Shown piece after piece: positions 11,367 through 21,992 of a stretch of DNA of 64,000 bases; position 1 is the stretch's first letter; each line of letters starts with the position of its first letter. The DNA lies in assembly GCA_021432635.1 (NCBI GenBank), contig MU270107.1, positions 62,001 to 126,000 of the forward strand, written 5' to 3'. Source of the DNA: Thozetella sp. PMI_491. Its lineage: Eukaryota > Ascomycota > Sordariomycetes > Chaetosphaeriales > Chaetosphaeriaceae. A program made the position numbers and the translations under genes. Below the pieces are notes generated by a model. That model worked only from the letters and a program-made list of their open reading frames with translations. It did no database searches and was not told the origin of the DNA.

Positions 11367-13067
11367 ATGTCGTCCGGCCTTGAGACGACCACGCAAGCGC
11401 CAATCGAGAAGATTGGAGAAGGCCGCGGCGCAACCTCGCGCCGATCGGGCGCGGCCGGAAATGAGCACCAAGCTCCAATTCAGTCCGTGGAATATTCGAT
11501 GCCAGACTTCTATGGAAACCTAGACGATGTCTACGGCCCCGCGCCGGTGCAGGACGCGGACGAAGGTTCCGTTCGGAGAGCCGATGCGCGAGAGGACCTG
11601 CCCCTCACTTCGGCTGGCCCAGGCCTGCAAGAGCTTCAAAGGAGAACATCCGGTGCATCCGCCGCCCGGGAGAGTCGCAATGCCCGCCGTCGATCCAGCA
11701 TCGCACGCGTGGACTATGACGTGCCCGACGTCTACGCTCACCTTGGCGAGGTAGCCGATGTGTCGCCGGTGGAGAACCCGGATGAAAGGCCGATATACAC
11801 TCACAGGAGCCTCGAGGAGGTACGCAGTCAAGATCTGGAGCGCATGAAGCATGAACAAGAACGGAGACAATCGATTGCGCTGGCTGGACAGCCGGAAGTA
11901 CTACCAGCCGCGGCCTCGGAGGTACCAGAAGGCGAGCAAAGACTAAAGGTCTCGAGGCTTGCCACGCAGATATATACAATCTCGTACCTTATACTGTTCT
12001 CCCTGCTCGGCACGCTCGCCCGGCTTGGGCTGCAAGCCATCACGTCTTACCCCGGCGCGCCGACCGGCTTCCCATCCATATGGCCGAACTTCGGAGGCAG
12101 CTTGTTCATGGGCTTCCTTGCCGAGGATAGGATGCTGTTCTTGTGGGAATGGGGCACGCCGACTTATGAGAACGAGATCAAGAGGTCGAAGGAGAACGGA
12201 AAGGACGAGGAGAGCGGCGGTTCGAGCGGCGACAGGCGCAACGTGGACTTGGCCGCTGCCAAGAAAGCACATGTCGCGACCAAAAAGACAATACCGCTCT
12301 ACATTGGCCTAGCGACTGGCTTCTGCGGCTCGTTCACATCCTTCTCTTCGTTTATCCGCGACGCATTCCTGGCTGTCTCCAATGACCTGCCTCCTCCCGG
12401 CACAGGTTCGACAGTCTCCAGAAACGGAGGCTATTCCTTCATGGCCCTCTTGGCTGTCCTGCTGGTCACGGTCGCGCTCTCTCTGTCTGGGCTCATCATC
12501 GGGGCTCACCTAGCCATTGCCCTTGAGCCTATCACCCCTTCGCTCCCCTATCTCTTCACTCGGAAGTTTGTAGATCGATCTACTGTGTTTCTAGCTTGGG
12601 GATGCTGGCTTGGGGCTATCCTACTGTCGGCGCTCCCTCCCGATCGCTTTGCAGCCGGCACCGAGACCTGGCGCGGGGGCGCAACCTTCGCGCTCGTGTT
12701 CGCACCGCTTGGCTGCCTCGGGCGCTTCTACGCCTCGCTCTACTTGAACGGCCGCAAACCTGCTTTCCCGCTCGGTACGTTTGCGGTGAATGTCTTGGGG
12801 ACCACGGTGCTAGCAATGTGCTGGGACCTGGCACACGTACCCGAAGGGGGGATCATTGGATGCCAGGTGCTCCAAGGGGTCGAAGATGGGTTTTGCGGGT
12901 GCCTGACGACGGTATCCACATGGGTCGCCGAACTGGCCGGACTGAGACGGCGACATGCTTATTTTTATGGCGCTATGAGCTTCGGAGTGTCGTTTGCCAT
13001 CATGGTCGCCATCATGGGGGGGCTGAGGTGGAGCGAAGGATTTGCTGGCATCGTGTGCTACCACTGA
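11367..13067 (+). CDS. FEX1: Fluoride export channel FEX (two fused CrcB/Fluc domains), 566 aa
   Basis: Intronless frame, started at the ATG at 11367. Fungal FEX proteins are single polypeptides made of two CrcB/Fluc domains joined by a linker helix; they export fluoride across the plasma membrane. Visible marks are GTLARLG and WPNFGGSLFMGF in domain 1, GFCGSFTSFSSF (about 317-330) with the Phe/Ser pore residues, then the second domain with GCLGRFYASLYLN, FAVNVLGT and GFCGCLTTVSTW. The membrane part starts near residue 204. The first 200 residues are hydrophilic, Ser/Arg/Asp-rich and contain a duplicated motif of about 26 residues (41-66 and 115-140). Yeast FEX lacks such a long tail, and its role here is unknown. 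The gene is divergent from UPRT. Confidence 0.93.
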   Translation: MSSGLETTTQAPIEKIGEGRGATSRRSGAAGNEHQAPIQSVEYSMPDFYGNLDDVYGPAPVQDADEGSVRRADAREDLPLTSAGPGLQELQRRTSGASAARESRNARRRSSIARVDYDVPDVYAHLGEVADVSPVENPDERPIYTHRSLEEVRSQDLERMKHEQERRQSIALAGQPEVLPAAASEVPEGEQRLKVSRLATQIYTISYLILFSLLGTLARLGLQAITSYPGAPTGFPSIWPNFGGSLFMGFLAEDRMLFLWEWGTPTYENEIKRSKENGKDEESGGSSGDRRNVDLAAAKKAHVATKKTIPLYIGLATGFCGSFTSFSSFIRDAFLAVSNDLPPPGTGSTVSRNGGYSFMALLAVLLVTVALSLSGLIIGAHLAIALEPITPSLPYLFTRKFVDRSTVFLAWGCWLGAILLSALPPDRFAAGTETWRGGATFALVFAPLGCLGRFYASLYLNGRKPAFPLGTFAVNVLGTTVLAMCWDLAHVPEGGIIGCQVLQGVEDGFCGCLTTVSTWVAELAGLRRRHAYFYGAMSFGVSFAIMVAIMGGLRWSEGFAGIVCYH

Positions 13068-13681
13068 AGCACAGATGGATGATGTTGATATTACCTCCAC
13101 GCAGCTGGCACCCGCTTTACAAGCTGGGCAGCACGACGCCTGCACACAATAAACATAATTGTTTATATGGACACTTTGCGGATCCCATGTTGACGTTTCT
13201 GGGATTTCTCGTTGTGCTGGCCAATTGTCTCTGCCCGCCCTCGCCCCTGCATACACCTGCCCACAGGCTGCGCTTCGTTGCAATAACTAGGATTTCGCCT
13301 CGAGCAGGCGAATAGGCTGGCGACCAAAGATAAGTCCTCCCCGTTAGGAGACAGCTAGGGAAGGACATTGTTTGTCAGTCACTGCGGTCAACTTGTCCCA
13401 CCAATTTCACCGTCGCATAGAAGCAATGTGTCGCATTTTTAATACAAACACCGAACGTTTGGCCCTGCGTACACATCACAGCCGCTTCGTGTTCTTGTCG
13501 CCTCGAAAGGGGCTTGGGCGGATTGGAGAGCGGGGCCTACCTGCAGGTCAAGTAAGCCACAACAGTACGCAAACCGACCCCCGTAGCACGCTTAAGAAGC
13601 AGGCTGAACCCCCCTCACGGACAGCGGCTCACGTCCACCGGAGCATTCGCGATAATCGAATGGCAGACTCAGACTCCCGCC
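13068..13681. other. Intergenic region FEX / HET gene
   Basis: A 614-bp spacer with no recognisable gene. An overlapping frame at 13372-13779 runs into the HET gene in another phase and has no known domain. The first part should hold the FEX 3' UTR. Confidence 0.55.
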
Positions 13682-15574
13682 ATGTGGCTCATCGACACTA
13701 CCACGTACGAACTGAAGTTCTTTGCCGACGCCGCCGATGTCTCATACGCCATCCTATCCCACACCTGGAACGACGATGAGGTCGTTTTCGGTGACATGAC
13801 GCATCCCGAGAAGGCGATGCGGAAGGCCGGCTGGGCCAAGATCGAGAAGACATGTCTCCTGGCGCAGGCACAAGAGCCCCCTCTTCCGTATGCGTGGGTG
13901 GACACGTGCTGCATCGACAAGACCAGCAGCGCAGAGCTGACCGAGGCCATCAACTCTATGTTCCATTGGTACCGGAATGCCGAGATCTGCTTCGTCCACC
14001 TGCAGGACTTCCCCGTATCCTCTCTCGGCATCGGGGCCCACGACTACGAGAGCCTAGAATTCCAGACCGCGCTCCGGGCTTGTCGTTGGTTCAAGCGAGG
14101 CTGGACCCTCCAGGAGCTGGTGGCGTCTGAGTCGATCGAGTTTCACGGCGACAACTGGCGTTACGTGGGAGATAAGTATCTCCTCCTGCCACTGCTTTCC
14201 ATGATCACGGGCGTCGACAAGAGCGTGCTCGAATCCATCGACAACTTGTCCGCAGTGCCTGTAGGCATCAGAATGTCGTGGGCGGCCGGGAGGGAAACAA
14301 CTAGAGTTGAAGATACGGCATATTGCCTCCTGGGTATCTTCGGTGTGGCATTGCCTCTGCTATATGGCGAGGGCCCAAAGGCCTTCCAGCGCCTCCAAGA
14401 CGAGATCGCAAGGTCCTCCAACGACCTCACGCTCTTCGCCTGGGAGCAGGTCAGCGCCACTCGCTCGCCAATGTTCCGCGGCATCTATGCCGAATCACCG
14501 GCAGAGTTTGCCAATTGTGCGCACCTCCGAGTTCCTCAGGAGAAGTTCAGCCTCGACAACGAATTCACTCTCACCAACCGTGGCCTGCGATTCGACCGGA
14601 ACCTAGCCGTCAGAGGCCCGCGACGCAACTTTGTAGTAGACAACACCAAGGGCCACGATCTTATCCTAGGCCTCGATTGCTTAGAGCGCAGCTACCGTAC
14701 TAACTCGAAACCGAAGTGGGTTGGCATACACCTGTGGAAGATCGGCAGCACCTACGTACGATATCGCGCGGACTCGCTTCACTATGCATCCTCCAGGACG
14801 CAATGGCGCTCCCCAGAAGCTGGACAACGCGTCGCATACGTTCCTCGCATGATCTCCGAGTCAGAAGCCAACTGTATCGAGCACGAGGTCACCATCAGCA
14901 TCGTGTACGACGGCGTAATGCGGACCATAGTTGACGAGGACCTCATTCCGACCAAGAGAATGCTCGTTGCGCCGCCCTCCCTCGAGAGTGGAGAGTCCGA
15001 CCTTGTTCACGAGGTCGAGGCTTTCGAAGCCCAAGGTCTCGAGGCGTTCATGAAGCTACACATCATAGAGGCCAAGCTTGAGCACCAAACAGCCCGCCTT
15101 GCGCTGGTCTGTGGCCTCCAGGTTCGCTCCAACGCTGCGGACTCCGCCAAGCCATGGGTGGTGCTCTTCCATGAGGAGCAGCTGTCCCACCTGCGTGACC
15201 ACCCCGTCAGCAACCCGGCTCTATTCAATCGGCGGTCCATCTCAGACATCACACACGAGGAAAAGCTAGACCGCTTCCGAGACTACATGTTCGAGACGTT
15301 CTCGGACGCCCAGGGGTACTTGAAGGAGGATGAACTGGTTGGCACCGCGGAGATCTTGGGGGCGAGGAACACAGCCGAGACGCACACTTTTACGGCCCTG
15401 ATCCAGGAGTCGCACGAGCTGATGTGGGAGCCCTCTGGACTGAGCCAGAATTTTCACATAACTGTGTCGTACCAACACGGGTACAAGTCCAACGCCGATG
15501 CTTCCTGGGGCAGCCCCAACAGCAGCGCAATTGATGTACTTAGCTATCTAGTTCTGCCAGAGGGGGATGGTTGA
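13682..15574 (+). CDS. HET-domain (heterokaryon incompatibility) protein, 630 aa
   Basis: Intronless, ATG at 13682. The N-terminal HET domain (about residues 22-150) shows the three usual blocks: YAILSHTWNDDEV, WVDTCCIDK (72-80) followed by EAINSMFHWYRNAEICF, and GWTLQELVA (140-148). After it comes the run common in HET-E-like proteins: RMSWAAGRETTRVEDTAYCL followed by LLGIF and LLYGEGPKAFQRLQ. The C-terminal 350 residues (about 280-630) carry no WD40, NACHT or ankyrin repeats that I can see. HET domains are TIR-like modules that trigger cell death after non-self recognition, but most paralogues, probably including this one, have no demonstrated allelic function. The gene converges on the SRR1-domain gene. 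Confidence 0.9.
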   Translation: MWLIDTTTYELKFFADAADVSYAILSHTWNDDEVVFGDMTHPEKAMRKAGWAKIEKTCLLAQAQEPPLPYAWVDTCCIDKTSSAELTEAINSMFHWYRNAEICFVHLQDFPVSSLGIGAHDYESLEFQTALRACRWFKRGWTLQELVASESIEFHGDNWRYVGDKYLLLPLLSMITGVDKSVLESIDNLSAVPVGIRMSWAAGRETTRVEDTAYCLLGIFGVALPLLYGEGPKAFQRLQDEIARSSNDLTLFAWEQVSATRSPMFRGIYAESPAEFANCAHLRVPQEKFSLDNEFTLTNRGLRFDRNLAVRGPRRNFVVDNTKGHDLILGLDCLERSYRTNSKPKWVGIHLWKIGSTYVRYRADSLHYASSRTQWRSPEAGQRVAYVPRMISESEANCIEHEVTISIVYDGVMRTIVDEDLIPTKRMLVAPPSLESGESDLVHEVEAFEAQGLEAFMKLHIIEAKLEHQTARLALVCGLQVRSNAADSAKPWVVLFHEEQLSHLRDHPVSNPALFNRRSISDITHEEKLDRFRDYMFETFSDAQGYLKEDELVGTAEILGARNTAETHTFTALIQESHELMWEPSGLSQNFHITVSYQHGYKSNADASWGSPNSSAIDVLSYLVLPEGDG

Positions 15575-15971
15575 CGAGCAAAGGAGCCAGGCAGGAGGGA
15601 ATTACGGCTCGACTACTCCTAATTTCTGTGTATACACACACCCTCGTAAGCATTTCTACCGCGCTGCACCGTTCCCTTCTCCAAGTCGAATTCCGTTCCT
15701 ACAATCTGTGCGTCCGCGGGCCACTCGGTCGGGGGCGCTGAGTTGGCTGTTTGGGTTGAGAAAGGGAGAGCCTGGCCAAGTTAATAACAGCAAAGAGTTC
15801 AAATTTGATGATTTCTTGCTCAGTGTGTTCCGATGAGACTAGGGGCAATAAACACCCGAGCGACGGGACGAGCTTCCAGGTGCACTATGACTTCTGAGCA
15901 TATATTTGTTGCCACGGGTTATCCGGTCACCTTAACCGCCATTTGACGGCGTCGAGCAAGCTCCTCCCTCT
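15575..15971. other. Convergent spacer HET / SRR1-domain gene
   Basis: A 397-bp spacer between two convergent stop codons. It should contain both 3' UTRs. No gene, repeat or RNA structure is recognised. Confidence 0.6.
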
Positions 15972-17253
15972 TTATGACTCAAAGTGTTTGGCGTCATAAT
16001 CATCCAGTTTGCGGGTATAGATGGTGGTTCCCTCGGGGAAGTACTTTTCTGTCTCCGGGAAGGGCCGCTCGCTGTAGTCAGCTATCATGTTCTCTAGGCG
16101 AGGAGTGACGGGGTCCTCCATTCCCGGCCTAGGATAATATTAGTCTCAGCACATACTTCTCAGGCTGCGAGAAAGATGTGAGCGATTGTACAACTCACCT
16201 CACAATAAAGCGCTGGGGCTCATCGGCGATGACAACTTCGTGAATGTAGGCCGAGTTCTCGCACCCTACTGCGTCCCAGATCATCATGGCGGGCCGACAA
16301 ATATCAGACACGATCTCGCGGACCGGGCAGTTTGGCAAGTGAGAGAGAACGACACTCTCGTTGTCCACCTCCAGGAACCCAACCGGGCTGTTGAGCACGG
16401 CGATTCCATGGGCGCCAAGCACGTCGCGGTCCGTGTCTGTGTACATGGGGTCCTGGGCATAGCACTGGATTGGGATGGTCTGGTGCCCTGCCTTTCGGAG
16501 GAAGTTCCGTATCTCTAGGATAAGAATGTGCTGCATAAAAAAGCGGTTGGGGTTGACGGCGATGCCACTTCTGGCCATGCTGTGGCCTCCGAAGGCCACG
16601 ATCTTCCTGATGCGGGGAATCTGTGCAGCCGATGCCTTCAGGTAGGCACGAAACTCCTCGGCCGGCTTGCTGCAGTCCCAGACCGCCAGGGCATTGTCGA
16701 ACCTGGAGGTTACCTCGTCGAGACTCCGCGGGACAAAGTCGGGCAGGTGGACTTTGGTAACAATGTCGCGTCCTCGATAGGCACAGTTGATGTTAAGCGG
16801 ATGGAAAGGCAGTTCACAGCCTGGGGATCCCGGATTGACCCCGAGGATGCGGAAGTCGACGGGCAGAAAGAGGATCTCGAGCTTCTCACTGTCAAACGCC
16901 GTCAGTATGAGAGGAAGCTGTATAGGGCCGGCGCGGACAAGCTAGGAGGATGGGGCTCACGGAACAAACTCCACGTTTGGGTTATCGTGTGCGACGAACT
17001 GTTTGGTCGGGATATGCTGCAAGAAATCAACGCCGTCAACTGTAGGGATGCTGACCCAGGTTGTATCTCCCAGCACGTCCGGCGGGAGCCGGGAGAGCTG
17101 CTCCAGAACGCGTCGGATGCCATCCTTGGTGAAGAAAGGGTATCCTGCGCTGTGCATTCTCTGCAGCTGGTGATAGGTCAAGAAGGGTTGCGACGGATCC
17201 TGGCCACCCGGCTGGCCGAGCTGCTGCTGCTGGTTTGCAGGCGGGATCGACAT
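15972..17253 (-). CDS. SRR1-like domain protein, 3 exons, 379 aa
   Basis: Exons (minus) 17253-16961, 16888-16199 and 16128-15972; the introns of 72 and 70 nt have GTGAGY donors and CAG/TAG acceptors with TACTGAC upstream of the first acceptor. The reading frame is continuous through both joins (VEFVP|EKLEILFL and FIV|RPGMEDPV). The middle contains the SRR1-like domain: RKIVAFGGHS, a following helix MQHILILEIRNFLRK, the strand TIPIQCYAQDP, then GIAVLNSPVGFLEVD and SDICRPAMMIWDA. SRR1 was first named in plants for red-light signalling; fungal paralogues are uncharacterised, and the domain looks like a Rossmann-type nucleotide or SAM-binding fold. The N-terminus is Gln/Pro-rich. There is no signal peptide or membrane span. 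The family call is fairly sure and the function is unknown. Confidence 0.85.
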
Positions 17254-17538
17254 GGTTGTGAATAGACGTGTTTCACGGTCAGTTTGTCGATGGCGGTTGG
17301 CGATGGTTGTATCAGGGTGAGTGAATGAAATTTCTTTGGCTCAAGTTGATGGAGGTTCACATTGCATGAAAAAGGCGGGTGAAAAAAAGATGTGGCAGTC
17401 AGGATTTTGATAAAGCGAGGTCTGGGGTTTGCCAAAGACTCTAGGCTGCCCTGTCTTGCAGAGATGGCAATGGAAGAAGGCTGCTACATGCTAGCGCCCT
17501 AATCAGTTTTGATTTCTACTCTATGGGTGTATTCTATT

Positions 17539-19293
17539 CTATTTTGCAACAGTTGGCCACTGCTGTGCCTTCTCCGGATCTCCTTTCTCGCCTATCGACT
17601 CCGGACTTGTCGGTTCGGCCTGTTTCTGCAATAGGTTCCTCTTCTTGACGAAGAAACTGGCAATCACCATCAGACTGCTCATGCAGGTGTAGAAGATCCA
17701 CATAATCCTCAAAGCCGACGCGTATTCCTCCTTGTCTGCCACGGCTGCTGCATTGCTGGCTTCAGACTCGCCAGTGCCCGGCGTCAGACTGCCGGCTCCC
17801 AATGCTCGTTGTAGGATGACACTGCCAACCACAATCGATGTCGAGGTGAAGAGGTTTCGGGAAAACGTCATGGCCGACGAAGCCATGGCGACGTCCTCTG
17901 GGAGAACATGACTCTGCAGCGCAATCATGGGGCACTGGAATAGCGGCCCGACACCCAGTCCGGCCACCAGCTCGAACAGAATGATCTTGGCCCATTCCGT
18001 GGCCGACCCAAAGCTGATGAACAAGCCGGTGCCGAGGGTCATTAGCACCGCGCCGGTCCGGATGGGCGTTAGAAAGTCGCCCGTACTTCTCACAAAGAAG
18101 CCGCCCCCCATAGTCACCACCGATAGGGTGACGACTAGTGCAAGCATGGTTACGCCGGAGATGATGGGCGAGAAGCCCAGGACGGCTTGGTAGTACAGGG
18201 GCAAGAAGTAGTCATAGCTAATGAATGTGAAGGAATGAACGCAGGTGAGAATGAAGCAGGCCACATTAGTGACGGACCGGAATATGCGAGTAGGAACAAG
18301 CGGGTTCTTTGCAAACTTGGTCTCGTAGAGGAGAAAGAGAGCCAGGAGAATAGCACCGAAAGCGAGAAGACAGGAAACCATGGCCGAGCCCCAGGGATGG
18401 GCACCGCCGGCCCCCGTCTCTAGGCCGAGGAGGAAGCAGATGGCACCGCCGGTGACCAGAACGGTACCACCCCAGTCCAAAGCCCTCAGCCCCTCGAGAA
18501 AGGCCACGGGAGTCCGTGGTTGCTTGAAGGCGAAGAAAACCATGACGAGGGAGGCAGCGCCGAACGGGAGGTTGATATAGACTGCGGGGGCTAGTCAGCA
18601 ATAAGTTCTGAGGTGGCATGTTGCCAAGCACTTCTTACAGCACCACCTCCACCCGATCGTAGAGGTAAAGACGCCTCCCAGCACCGGGCCCATGCTGCTC
18701 GACAGGGCGTAAACGAGACCTGTAAGGCCATAGTATTTAGCACGTTCCTCCAACGCGAAGATGTCGCCAATGACGATGGTCACCAGCACCGTTGACCCCC
18801 CACCGCCCAGGCCCTGCAGAACACGGCCGCCGATCAGCATCGCTGGGGTCTGGGCGAACGCGGCGACCAGGCTGCCGGCCATGAATAGGGCATTGGAACC
18901 CATGAGCATTGACTTGCGGCCGTAGATGTCGGAGAGCTTCGCCCAGACCGGGGTGGTCGATGTGCTCGCGAGCGTATAGGAGCTGCCGACCCACGCATAC
19001 TCTGCCGCGTTCGCCCCGAGCGTGTGGGCAATGGTCGGGAGGGCAGTCGCGACAATGGTGGTATCCAGCGCCGAGAGGAAGAGGGACAGGCAGATGGAGA
19101 ACATGATGATGCGGCGCCGTGCCGCCGACATGCCGCGGGGCGCGTCGCCCGGTGGTTCGAGGCACTCGTCGCCGGGCCCATCCTCGTCGCGTGTAAGTGT
19201 CTTGTCCGTATCGGAGAGGGTGTGGGCCCCGTGTTCCTGCTGGGTCTGAGGCTCCGTTGACGAGACAAGTGTATGGGGCTTGGCGACAGTCAT
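17539..19293 (-). CDS. MFS transporter, DHA2 drug:H+ antiporter type, 2 exons, 565 aa
   Basis: Exons (minus) 19293-18639 and 18581-17539. The 57-nt intron (GTAAGA...GCAG) sits in the conserved loop GWRWCFYINLP, where it splits the Phe codon. Start ATG at 19293; the long open frame upstream to 19890 lacks conservation. The protein has a hydrophilic N-tail of about 65 residues, then a membrane core in which motif A appears as LSDIYGRKS, motif B as GGRVLQGLGGGG and motif C as GPVLGGVFTST. DHA2 members have 14 spans and export toxins, drugs or secondary metabolites from the plasma membrane or vacuole; closest in style to fungal aflT/multidrug exporters. The C-terminal tail is charged. The substrate cannot be read from sequence. 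No biosynthetic core gene lies next to it, so a metabolite-cluster role is not supported. Confidence 0.92.
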
Positions 19294-20110
19294 GGTTGCA
19301 TGGATACTAGAGACAGCCGCGCAGAGAGAGACTAGAAACTCGATCCGAAGCAGGGCATTCCGTATCGACCCTTCATGATTCCCTATGTACTTGGCATGGC
19401 CCGAGGAGCAGATTTCAACGCCTGTTCCGGGTGGACCTGCCAGGCTCAAATCAGTCGTCTTGCCGCCCGAGGAATGGACAAAACGCCCAGCCTGTCGCTC
19501 CATTCCGTTCCAGCCTCTCCAGTCAAGACGAGGACTAGATCCTTGGGTGATCTCGGTCCAGTAGTTGGGAGACGATGCTGATTGGCGAGGCCAGAGCCGG
19601 GGAGCAAGAGATCTGGAGCCGAGCGTCCTCGGTTCGGCTCGGGGCCACGGTCCGGGCGGGCATTGACCGAAAAAAAAAGCCACAAGGGGCCGCCCGGCCG
19701 GGGACCGTCCTTTACGCGTATAGAAGCATATGTAATCACCGACAGCCTCACGCCTCTTCTGAGTCTTCATGATCCGGCCGGAGGCTACCCGAGGCTCAGA
19801 CTGATACACATTGTATGCTTCTCGGGGATCTGGAATGGACAAGTTCTCATTCCGTGGGAATAAATCCGGTGCTCGGTGACGTTCCTTCACGGAAAAACCA
19901 CGCGCCGCCCAGATTCTTTGACAGGTGTTTGTAGGTAATGGGCCCCAGGATCAATGCATCGATCGTTATTCACTATGGAGGCGCGAAGACAATGCAAAAC
20001 TACCATACACCGCGCTCATCCGCATCAAACCAACCCCCGCCATTCCAGTTCCCCTTCCGCGATGCATCGTCAATCATCAAGAACAATCATACAAAACTAT
20101 TCATACGAAA
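19294..20110. other. Spacer between two tandem MFS genes
   Basis: An 817-bp spacer: promoter of the DHA2 gene and 3' region of the upstream MFS gene, both on the minus strand. Frames within it are shadows of the upstream-extended DHA2 frame or antisense. No other element is recognised. Confidence 0.55.
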
Positions 20111-21992
20111 CTATTCCGGCCTGTCCCTAGACCACCGCCCGGTGAGCATACGAATCTTCTTGCCCCAGATGTAGACCGGGAGGCCCAAGAGGCCAAGCAC
20201 CCCGGTCAACGCGCCAAAGGTGTTGAAGGTTCCGTCGAAGCCTCGGCTCTCGATGAAAGGAGAGATGCCGTAGCTCACGCCAAACGAGATGATGCCGCGG
20301 AAGGCGCAGATGATAATCAGCATCGGCCCAGCCCGCGTGGGATAGCTGTCGAGGAGGTACGTGATGGCGACGATGTTGGCGCCCACGAACGCAAAGTAGT
20401 AGGCCGCAAGCGCCCAGACGTAGACGAACCAGTGGTACTGGTACGGGTTCTGCGCGCCCTGGCCGTACAGCACGGCAGTGAATACCCCCACGATGATGGG
20501 GAAGATCAGCGGGACGATGCGGATCTCGGGCTCGTGGATGCCGCCGCGGCGCTGGGCCACCTTCTTGATCAGAATGTCAGAACCGTGGCCGAAGAGGGGG
20601 AGGGCAACGAGCGCCGTGACGATCTGGCCGATGTTGGCGTAGCTGACACTGTCCTGAGGCCAGTTGTAGGGGGGGCTAGTCACGATATTGCCGTAGGTGG
20701 TCCCGATGGCGACGTTCACGCCCAGCGTCAGCCCATTGAGGCACATAGCCCAGAAGACGTTGGGAAACAGAACCAGCTCGAACGTCTGGCGAAACACAGT
20801 CCAGGCCACCCAGAGATCCGGCTTCCCGACCCAGAGACGCAGGTCCGACTTCCAGGTGCGCGCTTCGTAGTTGACGAAGTCTAGCTCCGGCCGCTCGGTG
20901 CAGACCTGCTCCGTGGCCTTGCCGCCCTCGCTTTGTCCGTCGGACTGCCCCTCCTGGAACGAGGTCAGGGGCCGCTCGTACTTGGTCTCCGGGACCCAGA
21001 GGAACACGGCGACGAGCGTCAAGCCTGAGAGGCCGGCTCCCAGCCAGTACCAGCCCTGCGGGGTGATCTTGCCGGCAATGGGGGAGGCAAAGAGCTGCCA
21101 GATGGCGTTCAGGATGACCTGGACCGTCATCTGGATCATGAGGCCGCGGCCCCTCTCGTGGAGGAAGAACAGCTCCTGCGATTCGGAGTCAGCACACGCT
21201 ATCCTGAAGACCATTTTTTTGCCCGCCCATCCGTACCTGGGTGATCAGCGGGACCAAGGCCTCGCTCTGGCCCGCCGCCAGACCCATGACCATGCGGGCG
21301 CCGAGGTGCCACTCGTAATTCTGGGCGGTGGCGCAGAGGAAGGCAGCGATGATCATGATGATGGTGGAGATGAGTAGGACGATGCGGCGGCCGACCGCAT
21401 ACGCGAACGGCATGCCCAGGAGGTTACCGATACCCCTATGGCCCGGAACGCGTTAGAAGGCGGCAGAGAGGCTCGCCTGGACGACGAGCGAGGCGTAGCA
21501 GGGCCCTTACATGAACAGAGTGGGATAGGTCATCAAGTGGGTGATGTCGGCGTAACCTTTCCCGGCGGCCGCGTAGTCGGGAATGTAGAAGCCCAAGAGG
21601 CCGCCGAAGCCCGCAACCAGCGTCAAGCCGAGAGTCGAGACTACGGATCGGGACGGTCAGAAGGGCTTCGCCACACTGTGGGAGGGAAGTGGGCTGGCTC
21701 ACAAACAGAGATGACAACCAGAGCCACGTATTTCTGGAACAAGGGCAGGTTCAGCGGGTCTGGAGGCGGTGGTTGTCAGTCAGCTTGCTGAAAAATCGGT
21801 CTTCTCTGCTGGAGCACAGGTCGGCTTGCCTCGGGGGTCCGCCGTAGGCGTGGGAATGTACACGACCGTTCCGTGCACCAGCTTGACCGTGCCCATGACG
21901 GCGATCTCTTCCTTCAGAATGGTGCTCTCCTCGCCATCCTCGAGGTGCACGGCGTGCATGCCGTCTTTGGGATTGGCGTCGTCCGCCATCAT
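20111..21992 (-). CDS. MFS transporter, DHA1/HOL1-like, 5 exons, 537 aa
   Basis: Exons (minus) 21992-21830, 21759-21703, 21640-21511, 21435-21237 and 21175-20111. The first join needs a GC-AG intron (GCAAGC at 21829-21824), which restores the family signature IPTPTADPRDPLNLP; no GT donor nearby gives this product. The other three introns are canonical. The joined product has about 12 spans, a cytoplasmic N-tail ending in the DPLN signature, motif GRRIVLLIST after span 2, and VPETKYERP after span 6 at the start of the long central loop. Fungal HOL1-like DHA1 proteins move cations, polyamines or drugs; the substrate here is unknown. It lies 0.8 kb upstream of, and in the same orientation as, the DHA2 gene. 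An isoform starting at the second Met is possible. Confidence 0.9.
21760..21829 (-). other. Probable GC-AG intron in MFS gene
   Basis: The 70-nt intron begins GCAAGC and ends CCTCCAG; a CTGAC branch-like site lies about 20 nt before the acceptor. Splicing joins ADPR to DPLNLP exactly as in relatives. Without it the frame hits a stop at the end of an open stretch that reads through the donor. Confidence 0.75.

Noticed and set aside
19294-19890. About 200 extra N-terminal residues for the DHA2 transporter
   Set aside because: The sequence is not conserved-looking, and the ATG at 19293 begins a typical hydrophilic DHA2 tail.
19925-20884. 319-codon plus-strand frame
   Set aside because: Antisense shadow of the final exon of the DHA1-type MFS gene, rich in His/Asp/Arg as expected for the reverse of membrane-span codons.
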